From positions 62,001-126,000 of the forward strand of contig JAPOPW010000038.1 in NCBI GenBank assembly GCA_026712715.1: 64,000 bases of DNA, read 5' to 3'. Shown in pieces: positions 6,602-15,713 of the stretch. The notes under the pieces were generated by a model that saw only the letters and a list, made by a program, of their open reading frames with translations, made no database searches and was not told where the DNA came from. The translations under genes and the position numbers were made by a program. Each line of letters starts with the position of its first letter. Positions within the stretch are counted from its first letter, which is position 1. The DNA comes from Immundisolibacterales bacterium. Lineage in GTDB: Bacteria > Pseudomonadota > Gammaproteobacteria > HK1.

Positions 6602-9432
6602 GCGGGAACGGATCGCGCAGCGGCTCCGGCAACGGTGCGAACGAGAACTGGAAGCCGGTCTACTGCTACCAGTGCGTCGCCGGTCCGGATCTGATGAAGG
6701 TCCAGGTCGAGGACGGGGTCGCGACCCGCATCCGCTCGAACTACGACGCGAGCGACCGGCACCCGGGCGGCGGGCGGGTGTGCGTCAAGGCCTACGGCCT
6801 CATCCAGAAGACCTACAACCCGCACCGGATCCGCCAGCCCATGAAGCGCACGAACCCGCGCAAGGGCCGGGGCGAAGACCCGGGGTTCGAGCCGGTGAGC
6901 TGGGACGAGGCGCTCGACGCGATCGCGGCCCATATGCTCGAGATCCGCTCCCGCGGGCTCGTGGACGAGTCGGGGTTCCCGCGCCTCGCGGTGAGCTTCG
7001 GGGGCGGCGGCACGCCCACCCAGTACATGGGCACGTTTCCCGCCTTCCTCTCCGCCTGGGGACCCATCGACATGGGGTTCGGGGCGGGGCAGGGCGTCAA
7101 GTGCTACCACAGCGAGCACCTCTACGGGGAGCTGTGGCACCGCGCATTCATCGTCGCCCCGGACACGCCGCGATGCCGCTACGTCATCAGTTGCGGCAAC
7201 AACGCGGAGGCGTCGGCCGGGGTGGCCGGGGTATGGCGCCAGGCCGACGCGCGGGCCCGCGGGCTCAAGCGGGTCCAGGTCGAGCCGCACCTTTCCATCA
7301 CCGGCGCGGTATCGGCGGAATGGGTCCCCATCCGGCCGAAGACCGACGCGGCCTTCCTGTACGCGCTGCTGCACCGCATCGTGCACGAACGCGACTGGCG
7401 CGACGTGTGCGACGTCGCGTTCCTCGAAGACTCGACGAACGCTCCCTATCTCGTCGGCCCGAACGGCTACTACCTCCGCGACCCCGAAACCCGGACGCCC
7501 CTCCTGTGGGACGAGGAGGCGGAACGGGCGGTCCCCCTCGCCGCCATCGAGGGGCGGCGGCCCGCCCTCGAGGGAGTGCGGATCGCGGCCGGCGTCGAGG
7601 AAGGGCCGGACGGGGAGGAGTGGTGGCACGAAGCGGCCGAGGCCCGTCCCGCCTTCCAGCTCTTCCTCGACCACGTGCGCGAGTACACCCCGGAGTGGGC
7701 GGAAGGCGAGAGCGACGTGCCGGCGGCGACCACGCGCCGCATCGCGGACGAGTTCGTCGCCCACGCGTGCGTCGGCGAGACCATCGAGATCGAGGGCCGC
7801 GAGCTGCCGTACCGGCCCGTGGCGGTGCTCCTCGGCAAGGGAGTGAGCAATGGCTGGGGCGGGTATCCGTGCTGCTGGGCGCGCACCATGCTCGCGGTTC
7901 TCGTCGGGGCGCTCGAGGTTCCGGGCGGAGTGCTCGGAACCGCGGTCAAGCTCAACCGCCCCGCGGACAGCCGGCACAAGAGCGTGCGGCCCATGCGCGA
8001 CGGCTTCATGGACTATCCGTTCAACCCGACGAGCCGTCAGGAATGGAGCCGCCATCCGGGGATCCGCAACGCGTTCCGGATGATGGTTCCCCTCGCCGCC
8101 AACTCGCCGTGGTCCCCGGCCCTCGGCCCCGCCCACCTCCCGTGGCTCTTCCAGAAGAAGGCGCCCGAAAAGTGGCCGCGGCCGTCCCTTCCGGAAATGT
8201 GGATCAACTACCGGACGAATCCGTCCATCTCGTCCCTCAACGCGCCGGAGGTGGCGGAACGGGTCGCCGAGTTCCCGTTCATCGTCTCGTTCGCGTACAC
8301 CCTCGACGAGACGAACTGGATGGCCGACTACCTGCTGCCGGAGGCGACCGACCTCGAGAGCCTCCAGCTCATCCGCATCGGCTCGACCAAGTTCATCGAG
8401 CAGTTCTGGAACCAGCAGGGGTGGGCGGTGCGCCAGCCGGTCGTGGACCCGGTGGTGGACGCCCGCGACATGTCCGACATCGCCACCGAGCTCGCGCGTC
8501 GCACGGGGCTTCTCGAACCCTACAACCAGGCGATCAACCGGGGCGGGGCGGGCATGCGCCTCGAGTCCGACGACTTCGACTACTCCCTCGACGACACGAA
8601 GGTCCATCCCTCGGAGGCGATCTGGGAGGCGGTGGCCCGTGCCGCGAGCCACGACCTCACCGGGGGTGAGCAGATCGTCGGAATCGACTGGTTCCGCGAG
8701 AACGGCTTCCTGCTCCGGCCGTACTCCGAGATGGAATGGTTCCTCTACCCGACCGTCAAGGAGCGGGGGCTTCGTTTCGAGCTGCCCTACCAGGAGCGCA
8801 TCAAGCGCCATGGGGCGGAGCTCGCCCACCGGCTCCACGAGACGGGGATCGAGTGGTGGGACCGGCAGCTCCTCGAGTACGAGCCGCTTCCCTCCTACGA
8901 GCCCTTCCCCGAGATCTGGATCAACTACGCGCGCGAGGTGGGGCGCGACCCGGACGAGTTCCCGTTCTGGGCCCTCACCTCCCGCAGCATGCAGTACTCG
9001 TGGGGGGCGAACGTCGGCATCCCCCTCATCAACGAGGTCGCCGGCAACATCGCCGGACACCGCGGAGTGCTGATGAACCGGGGGCGCGCGCGCGGGATCG
9101 GAATCGAGGATGGCGACCCGGTGATCATCGAATCGGTGGTCGGCGAGACGCGGGGGCGGGCGGTGCTCCGCGAGGGGGTCCGTCCGGACACGGTGGTCAT
9201 GATCGGGCAGTTCGACCACTGGGTGACCCCGTACGCGAAGGACCTCGGGGTCGCGAGCCTGAACTCGGTGACCCCGCTCGCCCTCTCCCTCACCGACTCG
9301 ACGGGGAGCGTGGCGGACCTCATCCGGGTGCAGGTGCGCCGTGCCGGCCCTGCGGACCTCGAGCGCCACACCGCCTCCGAGGCGGCCGCGCCGGTGCCGG
9401 CGGACGCGCGCCCCGCGCGGGGCGCGGCGTGA
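6598..9432 (+). CDS. Molybdopterin-dependent oxidoreductase, DMSO-reductase superfamily (catalytic subunit)
   Basis: A 944-residue bis-MGD oxidoreductase. The N-terminal iron-sulfur motif is atypical: Cys23-x2-Cys26, then Pro30-Asp31 where the third cysteine is expected, and Cys62. Further molybdopterin-domain landmarks include GQGVKCYHSEHLYGELWH (about 160-177), the CGNNAEASAG loop and the late NVGIPLINEVAG and GIGIEDGDPVIIES segments. No twin-arginine signal is seen, so this subunit probably faces the cytoplasm. It overlaps the next gene by GTGA (9429-9432), and that gene supplies the electron-transfer and membrane parts. The CoA-ligase and thioesterase context recalls phenylacetyl-CoA:acceptor oxidoreductase (PadB), a tentative analogy. 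The substrate is unassigned. Confidence 0.85.
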   Translation: MSGNGSRSGSGNGANENWKPVYCYQCVAGPDLMKVQVEDGVATRIRSNYDASDRHPGGGRVCVKAYGLIQKTYNPHRIRQPMKRTNPRKGRGEDPGFEPVSWDEALDAIAAHMLEIRSRGLVDESGFPRLAVSFGGGGTPTQYMGTFPAFLSAWGPIDMGFGAGQGVKCYHSEHLYGELWHRAFIVAPDTPRCRYVISCGNNAEASAGVAGVWRQADARARGLKRVQVEPHLSITGAVSAEWVPIRPKTDAAFLYALLHRIVHERDWRDVCDVAFLEDSTNAPYLVGPNGYYLRDPETRTPLLWDEEAERAVPLAAIEGRRPALEGVRIAAGVEEGPDGEEWWHEAAEARPAFQLFLDHVREYTPEWAEGESDVPAATTRRIADEFVAHACVGETIEIEGRELPYRPVAVLLGKGVSNGWGGYPCCWARTMLAVLVGALEVPGGVLGTAVKLNRPADSRHKSVRPMRDGFMDYPFNPTSRQEWSRHPGIRNAFRMMVPLAANSPWSPALGPAHLPWLFQKKAPEKWPRPSLPEMWINYRTNPSISSLNAPEVAERVAEFPFIVSFAYTLDETNWMADYLLPEATDLESLQLIRIGSTKFIEQFWNQQGWAVRQPVVDPVVDARDMSDIATELARRTGLLEPYNQAINRGGAGMRLESDDFDYSLDDTKVHPSEAIWEAVARAASHDLTGGEQIVGIDWFRENGFLLRPYSEMEWFLYPTVKERGLRFELPYQERIKRHGAELAHRLHETGIEWWDRQLLEYEPLPSYEPFPEIWINYAREVGRDPDEFPFWALTSRSMQYSWGANVGIPLINEVAGNIAGHRGVLMNRGRARGIGIEDGDPVIIESVVGETRGRAVLREGVRPDTVVMIGQFDHWVTPYAKDLGVASLNSVTPLALSLTDSTGSVADLIRVQVRRAGPADLERHTASEAAAPVPADARPARGAA

Positions 9433-11195
9433 GCACGCCGGAGTCCAAGGCGGGGCGGGGGACGCCCCGCCAAGGCCCCCGCTATGGAATGGTGGTCGAC
9501 CTCAACCGCTGCGTCGGCTGCCAGACCTGCACCATCGCCTGCAAGCACCACAACGACACCCCGCCCGGGGTGCAGTGGCGCAGCGTCCTCGACGTCGAGC
9601 AGGGCGAGTACCCGAACGTCGAGCGCCTGTTCCTCGTCACCGGGTGCCAGCACTGCGCGGAGCCGCCGTGCGTCCCGGTCTGTCCGACCGGGGCCACCCG
9701 CCAGCGCGCGGACGGGCTCGTCACCATGGATTACGACACCTGCATCGGCTGCGGCTACTGCGCGGTGGCGTGTCCCTACCAGGCCCGGACCATCGCCCAC
9801 GAACGCGAGTGGTACTACGGTACGCCGAGCCGCCAGGAGGAGCACGTCTTCCACGAAGATCGGGTGGGGGTGGCGACCAAGTGCACGTTCTGCGTGGACA
9901 AGATCGACGATGCGGCGCAGTCCGGCGCGGTCCCGGGGCTCGACCTCGAGCACACCCCGGCGTGCGCGGCGTCGTGCATCGCCCAGGCGCTGCACTTCGG
10001 CGACTTCGCCGACCCCGACAGCAACGTGTCGCGCCTCGCGCAAGAGAACGCCCACTTCCAGATGCACGCGGAGCTCGGCACCGACCCCCAGATCCGCTAT
10101 CTCTACGAAGTCCCGGAGACCACCCCGGGGCGCGACCCGGAGACGGCGGACGACGACGCCCCGAGTGTTCCGAACGATCCGCTGGCCGGCGGGCGCCAGA
10201 CGTTCTGGGACGTGCGGGCGGCGTTGAACTTCATCCTCGGCGGCATGAGCAGCGGGCTCGCGGTGGCTTCTTTCGCGGCGTGGGCGCTCGGCGGCATCCC
10301 CGGCGCGGCGCTCCCCTGGTTCTTCGCCGCCGCCGCGGCCGGGATGGGAGTGGGACTCCTCTTCGTCTTTGCCGAGATCGGGCGCCAAGCGCGCTTCCTC
10401 TACGTTCTCCGGCGGCCGCAGAGCTCCTGGATGACGCGCGAGACGTACGCGGTGGCGGTCTTCTATCCGGCGGTCGCGGCGGACCTCTTCTGGCCGTCGC
10501 CCGTACTGCATGCGGTCGTCGCGGTCGCGGCGGCGGCGTTTCTGTACTGCCAGGGACGGATCCTCCACGCGGGCAAGGGGATTCCGGCGTGGCGACATCG
10601 GCTCATTCCGCGGATGCTGGTCGCGTCCGGGCTCTACGAAGGGACGGCCCTTGCCGTGCTCGGGGTCGGCGCTCTCGCCCTCGCCGGCGGGTACGAGCTT
10701 GCGCAGTGGCCGACGCTCTTCGCTCTGTCCGGCCTCGCCGGCGCCGGCGCATTGCTGGCGGTCGCCAACGCGGCGCTCTTTCGCGCGTTCCGCCGGAGCG
10801 CGCCAAGTGAAGGAGTGGGCCCGGCCTCGCGCCGCGACCTCGATGCGATTGCGGGACGAATGAGATGGATGGGCCACCTCGTTCCGGGCGTGCTGCTGGC
10901 CGTGGCCCCCTTCGTGCTCCTCATCGCGTTGCTGGCCGCAATCCCGGGTACGCAATGCGTGATGGATGCCGAAGATGGCTGGAGGTGCACGATTACCCTG
11001 CTCGCCGCCGAGCTCGGAGCACCGGGCGCGCTCCTCGGGTTCGTCGTGGGCAGCGTCTGCGTGATTGCGGGCGGCGCCCTGTGGAAGCACACCCTCGTGA
11101 CGCGCGCCTGCCACCAGCAGGGGTTTGCCCTGCCGCGCCTGCCCCAGCGCGGCTCCGGCACACGCGCCGCCCCGGCCCGCTTCGGCCTCGCGTGA
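9429..11195 (+). CDS. Fused DmsB-like ferredoxin and DmsC-like membrane anchor subunit
   Basis: A 588-residue fusion. Residues 18-215 are a four-cluster ferredoxin subunit with all 16 cysteines: 28/31/34/38, 73/76/81/85, 105/108/111/115 and 152/155/179/183. After a linker rich in Asp, Pro and Thr (230-255), residues about 262-575 contain eight hydrophobic helices like the DmsC anchor, which exchanges electrons with the quinone pool. These are normally two separate subunits. There is no stop or frameshift at the linker, so the fusion appears real. The GTG start overlaps the catalytic-subunit stop. The predicted product is one membrane protein docking the molybdoenzyme on the cytoplasmic side. 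Confidence 0.87.
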   Translation: MSTPESKAGRGTPRQGPRYGMVVDLNRCVGCQTCTIACKHHNDTPPGVQWRSVLDVEQGEYPNVERLFLVTGCQHCAEPPCVPVCPTGATRQRADGLVTMDYDTCIGCGYCAVACPYQARTIAHEREWYYGTPSRQEEHVFHEDRVGVATKCTFCVDKIDDAAQSGAVPGLDLEHTPACAASCIAQALHFGDFADPDSNVSRLAQENAHFQMHAELGTDPQIRYLYEVPETTPGRDPETADDDAPSVPNDPLAGGRQTFWDVRAALNFILGGMSSGLAVASFAAWALGGIPGAALPWFFAAAAAGMGVGLLFVFAEIGRQARFLYVLRRPQSSWMTRETYAVAVFYPAVAADLFWPSPVLHAVVAVAAAAFLYCQGRILHAGKGIPAWRHRLIPRMLVASGLYEGTALAVLGVGALALAGGYELAQWPTLFALSGLAGAGALLAVANAALFRAFRRSAPSEGVGPASRRDLDAIAGRMRWMGHLVPGVLLAVAPFVLLIALLAAIPGTQCVMDAEDGWRCTITLLAAELGAPGALLGFVVGSVCVIAGGALWKHTLVTRACHQQGFALPRLPQRGSGTRAAPARFGLA

Positions 11196-11391
11196 GTCCG
11201 GATTCGCATCGCCACCCGCGTACGCCCGCACCGGCGGCCGGTTGGTTGCGAGCGGCAGGCGAACGGGAGTCGGCGTGGAGCCGCACAATCCTCATGAGGA
11301 CCGCTCACCCGAAGCGCGAATCCCTCTTTGACTCCGATTCCCCGGGACCGGGGACTCCTGCCGTTTCCGGGTGAGACCCGAAGGATTCACC

Positions 11392-12948
11392 ATGTCCACG
11401 AACAGCCGTCCCCGCGTCGCCCTTTGCGGCATCAGCCTCGAGAGCAACGCCTTCTCACCGGTCGCGAACGAAGCGGACTTCCGCGCGCTCTGCTACCTGG
11501 AGGGGGAAGATCTTCTCGCCGCTGCCCGAGGGGGCGAGGCATCGACCGCCGCGATGGAGATGACCGGCTTCGTGGCGGCGATGGACGTGACCGGTCCCTG
11601 GGATCCGATTCCCATCGTCTTCACCGCCTCGCACCCATGGGGTCCGGTGGAACAGGGGTTCTTCGAACGGGTGCTCGAGGACATCGTCGAACGCCTGCGC
11701 GCGGCGGGCAGTGTGGACGCGGTCTACGTGGCGAACCACGGTGCCATGGTCGCCACCGGCAGCCCCGATCCCGACGGCGACATGCTCTCGCGCCTGCGCG
11801 AGGCGGTGGGGCCCGACGTGCCGATCGTCGCGACTCTCGATCTGCACGCCAACATTTCGGAGGCCATGGTGGAAGCGGCCGACGTGCTGGTTGCGTACCA
11901 GACGAACCCGCACGTCGACATGCTGGAGCGCGGCGAGGAGGCGGCGCACATACTGCGGGCCGTCCTGGGCGGCGCGGCCGCCCCGCAGCCGGTCTTCATC
12001 CGCATGCCGATCGTTCCGCCGTCGGTCACCCTGTTGACCCGCGAAGGGCCGTACGCTGACCTCATCGACTTCGGTCAGCGGCGCAAGCGCGAGCTTGCGG
12101 GCCAGATTCTCAACGTCTCGATCCTCGGCAACTTCGCGTTCTCCGACACCCCGTTCAACGGCATCGGCATCGTCGTCACCGGACGCAGGGCGCTCGAGCC
12201 CGCGCAACGCCTCGCTCGCGAGATTGCGGAGCGCTGCTGGGCGGACCGGGCCCGGTTCCGGAAGACCCTCACCCCGCTGGACGACGCGGTTCGCGCGGCG
12301 GTCGAGAACGGCGCGAACCCGCGCCGCCCGGCCCTCATCTTCTCCGACGCCGGCGACAACCCGGGCGGCGGCGGCGGCGGCGACACGGTCGAGCTGCTCC
12401 GGGCCCTGATCGACTCCGGGGCGCGCGGAGTGCTCTTCGGGTCGTTCCACGATCCCGCGCTCGTCGCCGACGCCCTGGCCGCGGGCGAGGGGGCCGCGAT
12501 TTCGGCCGTCTTCAACCGCAACCCGAAGACCGCGTTCGCCGAACGGCTGGAGGTCCCCGCGAGGGTCGCCAAGATCTCCTCCGAGCCGTTCGTGGGCCGG
12601 CTCGGAATCTATGCGGGACGGGAGGTCAGGTGCCAGCCCGCGTGCGCGCTGGAGATCGGTGGCGAAGGGGGGATCCTGGTCGTTGCAATCAGCAACCGCT
12701 ACCAGACCGCCGACCCGATGTTCTTCGAGCACCTGGGGCTCGACATCGCCGCCGCGCGCACCGTATGCGTCAAGTCGCGCGGACACTTCCGCGCCGGATT
12801 CACGCCGTGGTTTCCCCCGGAGCGGGTCGTCGAGGTGGACACCGCGGGGCTGACCTCTCCGGTGCTCGAGCGCCTCGAGTGGAAGGGGCTGCCTCGTCCG
12901 GTCCATCCCCTCGACGAGGATGCCGACTGGGTCCCGCCCAACTGGTGA
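11392..12948 (+). CDS. M81-family metallopeptidase (MlrC-like)
   Basis: A 518-residue protein of the microcystinase-C family. It has the N-terminal ISLESNAFSP motif, the metal-site segments ANHGAMV (near 119) and ATLDLHANIS (near 149), and a C-terminal domain with FSDAGDNPGGGGGGDT (near 320) typical of the family's second half. Relatives cleave short peptides or amides, and many sit in catabolic clusters unrelated to microcystin. The start ATG at 11392 has a GAAGG site. It has no signal peptide and should be cytoplasmic. It is the last forward gene of this block; a beta-lactamase-like gene converges on it. Confidence 0.87.
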   Translation: MSTNSRPRVALCGISLESNAFSPVANEADFRALCYLEGEDLLAAARGGEASTAAMEMTGFVAAMDVTGPWDPIPIVFTASHPWGPVEQGFFERVLEDIVERLRAAGSVDAVYVANHGAMVATGSPDPDGDMLSRLREAVGPDVPIVATLDLHANISEAMVEAADVLVAYQTNPHVDMLERGEEAAHILRAVLGGAAAPQPVFIRMPIVPPSVTLLTREGPYADLIDFGQRRKRELAGQILNVSILGNFAFSDTPFNGIGIVVTGRRALEPAQRLAREIAERCWADRARFRKTLTPLDDAVRAAVENGANPRRPALIFSDAGDNPGGGGGGDTVELLRALIDSGARGVLFGSFHDPALVADALAAGEGAAISAVFNRNPKTAFAERLEVPARVAKISSEPFVGRLGIYAGREVRCQPACALEIGGEGGILVVAISNRYQTADPMFFEHLGLDIAAARTVCVKSRGHFRAGFTPWFPPERVVEVDTAGLTSPVLERLEWKGLPRPVHPLDEDADWVPPNW

Positions 12949-12983
12949 GGTCTGTTTCCGGAATCGGCCGAGACCGGGCCCCG

Positions 12984-13775
12984 CTACACGATTCCGGTCG
13001 CCCGCATCGCGGTGCGCGCGATTCCCGCGACGATCTCCTCTCCGGCCACCTCGCTTTCGGTTCCCCTGCAGTAGACCGCGATGAGCATGGTCCCCACCGG
13101 TCCGGCCACGAACCCGACGTCGTTGACGATGCCGGCATTGGTTCCGGTCTTCGATCCCCAGCGATACGTGCCGCCGGTTGGAACATGGCGTCCGATCCGG
13201 CGGGCGTTCTGCTGGCGCTCGAGGGTGGCCAGCATCGCCTGACACGCTCCCGTCGACGCGGCTTCGCCCTTGACGATGGCGGCGACGGCGCGCGTGTAGT
13301 CGTCGGGGGTCGCGAGGTTCTCCTGCTCGCCCTCGATGGCGAGGCGTCCGACCATCGGCCGGCCCAGGATCGATGCGTTCATGCCGAGCGATTGCATGGT
13401 GGCGTTGATCCGGTCCATTCCCGCCAGCTCGATGAGGATGTTGGTGGCCGTGTTGTCGCTGATGGACATCATGAGATGGAGAAGGTCCGCAAGCGAGAGC
13501 TCCAGCCCGGCGTGCAGGAACCGCAGGACCCCGCTCCCGCGCGATTTCTCGCAAGCGCGCAGCCGGTGCAGGTCGTCGAGACCAATCTCGCCACGGTCCA
13601 GCATTCGGTAGACCTCGATCATGATCGGGATCTTCGCGGTGCTCGCGGACGGAAAACGGACATCGCCCTGCCGGCTCCAGGTCTCGCTTCGAGGAGAGAT
13701 GACGCTGACGCCGATGTCGCAGCTCCCGCCGAGCTCGTCCACCGTCTCGCCCAGAATCGTCCAGTCGACGCTCAT
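12984..13775 (-). CDS. Class A beta-lactamase-like serine hydrolase, no signal peptide
   Basis: A 263-residue protein with the three hallmarks of the class A beta-lactamase/transpeptidase fold: Ser45-x-x-Lys48 (STAK), Ser106-Asp107-Asn108 and Lys209-Thr210-Gly211. The motifs are in correct order and spacing. Unlike secreted beta-lactamases it starts directly with MSVDWTILG and has no signal sequence or lipobox, so it is probably cytoplasmic. That makes a role in antibiotic resistance doubtful and an esterase or amide hydrolase role more likely (inference). It lies 36 bases from the converging M81 gene. Confidence 0.85.
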   Translation of the reverse strand: MSVDWTILGETVDELGGSCDIGVSVISPRSETWSRQGDVRFPSASTAKIPIMIEVYRMLDRGEIGLDDLHRLRACEKSRGSGVLRFLHAGLELSLADLLHLMMSISDNTATNILIELAGMDRINATMQSLGMNASILGRPMVGRLAIEGEQENLATPDDYTRAVAAIVKGEAASTGACQAMLATLERQQNARRIGRHVPTGGTYRWGSKTGTNAGIVNDVGFVAGPVGTMLIAVYCRGTESEVAGEEIVAGIARTAMRATGIV

Positions 13776-13854
13776 CGTTTCCCGTCCACCTGTTGCCTTG
13801 CCGGTTCCGAGCGCCCTTCGTCCCGCCGCCGGACCGCGCCCGCGCCCGTGCCAA

Positions 13855-14754
13855 TCAGTCGGAGAACACCGGCGCGACCCAGCCGCGTCCCGGCACCGCG
13901 CTCAGCAGCTCCCGGGTATAGGCGTGGCGGGGATCGGCGAACAGGTCGGCGGTATCGCCGTACTCCACCAGCTCGCCCCGATGCATCACCGCGATTCGGT
14001 CGCAGACCTGCGCGGCCACCCGCAGATCGTGGGTGATGAACAGCATCGTCAGTCCGAGCCGATCCCGGATCGTGGCGAGGAGGTCGAGGACCTGCGCCTG
14101 CACCGAGACGTCGAGCGCCGAAACCGGTTCGTCCGCCACGAGGATTTCGGGGTCGAGAGCAAGCGCCCGCGCGATGCCGATTCGCTGGCGCTGGCCGCCG
14201 GAGAACTCGTGCGGAAAACGCTCCGCCACCCCCGCGTCGAGCCCCACGAGCTCGAGCAGCTCCCCGGCGCGGGCATACGCGGCCGGTCGTGCGGCTCCAT
14301 GCACGATCATCCCCTCCGCGATCAGACGCCCCACCTTGTGCCGGGGGTTCAGCGATCCGTAGGGGTCCTGGAAGACCATCTGGATGCGCTTGCGGTAGGG
14401 CCGGATCCGGCTGGCGGAGAGCGACAGGACGTCGACGTCTCCGAGCTGCACGGTGCCGGAGTCCGCCGCGACGATGCGTACGATCAGCCGTGCGATCGTC
14501 GATTTGCCGGAACCCGACTCCCCGACCACTCCCAGGGTCTCGCCGCGCAGCAGGCGAAGGGAGACGTCCTTGACCGCGTGAACCAGGCGCGCCGTCCCAC
14601 CCAGCAGCCCGCCGCCGGAGCGAAACGTCTTGTTGAGCCGCCGGGTCTCGAGGGCGGGCTCCCCCGACGCCGCGGTGCGGCGCCGCGCCGGCACCAGGCT
14701 CGGAACCGCCGCCACCAGCGATCGGGTGTACGGGTGACGCGGAGCGTTCAGCAC
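13855..14754 (-). pseudogene. Tandem peptide-ABC ATPase (GsiA/DppF type), 5'-truncated
   Basis: The frame encodes one complete C-terminal ATPase domain, with Walker A GESGSGKST near residue 80, Q-loop VFQDPYGSLNP, signature FSGGQRQR, Walker B ILVADEPVSALD and the closing HAYTRELLSAVP. It begins with the tail of a second, upstream ATPase domain (NAPRHPYTRSLVAAVPS), and the frame stays open upstream to about 14790 through [12 protein letters not shown]. The first domain is therefore missing at the 5' side, where the sequence runs straight into a truncated D-cysteine desulfhydrase gene. No permease or binding-protein gene lies beside it. Translation from GTG 14754 could still make a lone ATPase. 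Confidence 0.75.
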
Positions 14755-15167
14755 CTGCTCCGCGCTCCCGATCTCGACCAGCCGCCCGGTCTCGTTTCCA
14801 TCGAGGCGCCGTGCAGCCCGTTCAGGAACACGTTGCCGTTGCCCCGGTACTCCGGCTCCGGGTTGCCGGTCCGATCCTCCAGAAGGATGTGGCAGTCGAG
14901 GCCCGCGCGCGCCGCCGCCGCGGCGGTCTGGCGCGCATGGTTGGACTGGGTGGCGCCATGGGTGACGACGACGTCGGCCTTCCGATCGAGCGCTTCGGCG
15001 ATCAGGAACTCGAGCTTCCGGGCCTTGTTCCCGCCGGTGGACAGGCCGGTGCAGTCATCGCGCTTGATCCAGAGGTCGACCCCGAGCATCTTCGAAAGGC
15101 CGTCGAGACGCTCGAGACGCGTGGGGAGGTGAGCCAGGCTCACGCGCGGAAACCTTGCGAGCTGCAT
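14748..15167 (-). pseudogene. dcyD: D-cysteine desulfhydrase / ACC deaminase-like, N-terminal fragment
   Basis: The first roughly 127 residues match the PLP-dependent D-cysteine desulfhydrase family: [14 protein letters not shown], the [24 protein letters not shown] lysine segment, [15 protein letters not shown] and [11 protein letters not shown]. Full-length relatives are about 330 residues. The match ends near METRPGG (14781-14792) and the frame then reads twelve unrelated residues, which are the neighbouring ABC ATPase in another frame. The enzyme would lack its C-terminal domain and active-site closure. It is a genuine deletion product or an assembly join. Confidence 0.8.
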
Positions 15168-15713
15168 GGATGGTCCGTCCTGTTTGCGACGGGAGGCGAA
15201 TCCCGGGTCGAGCCGGCCGAGCCGCGGTCGCTTCCTGCGGCCCGATACGCAAGGGCGTCTATCCTAGCCGCAACATTTGGCCGATGTCCTGCTGCGGACG
15301 CCGATCTGGTCGCGGCGGTGCGACGATCAGGGTTTCTCGCGGGTGCAGGCCGTACTCCCCCAAGCCGCTTCAACGTAGTGTCGGCTTCGCCTTCAGCCAG
15401 CGCGAAGCGCTCTTTCGGTCCGTGCGGCCGCTACCGCGACGCACAGGCATCTTTGCGCCCAAGACCGAAAAAATTCGCAGCTTTTTCGGGAAAGCGACGA
15501 ACATCGGTGAAATACTGCGGCAGCCCGGAACAATCGGTGAATTCTCCGGGCTGGCGAGCCGGCCACGGAGGAGTGTTCGGGGCCGCTTCTCCGGTTGGCC
15601 GTGGACGCGACCGGATGTCAGACTTCGTTCCGCCAGCCCCCGGGCACGGTTTCGGTGCCCGATGAACAGGTTCCCGTTCGGGGACTCGAGGCCATGCCGC
15701 CGGGACGAACGGT
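15168..15713. other. Intergenic stretch with hairpins and an inverted repeat
   Basis: I see no convincing gene in these 546 bases. Two structures stand out. GCTTCGC/GCGAAGC arms at 15384-15408 enclose an 11-base loop. A perfect 8-base inverted repeat CCGAAAAA/TTTTTCGG at 15465-15489 has a 9-base spacer, and its A/T run is striking in this GC-rich DNA. It could be a terminator for something decayed or an operator for the transporter gene starting at 15714. Short open frames here have no family resemblance. Confidence 0.4.

Noticed and set aside
6337..9369. Open frame of about 1010 codons on the minus strand
   Set aside because: It lies wholly antisense to the molybdoenzyme gene and is Arg/Pro/Gly/His-rich without family pattern, a typical third-position artefact of high G+C.
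8925..11288. Open frame of 787 codons opposite the fused ferredoxin-anchor gene
   Set aside because: Composition is artefactual, while the plus-strand frame has 16 ordered cluster cysteines and eight membrane helices.
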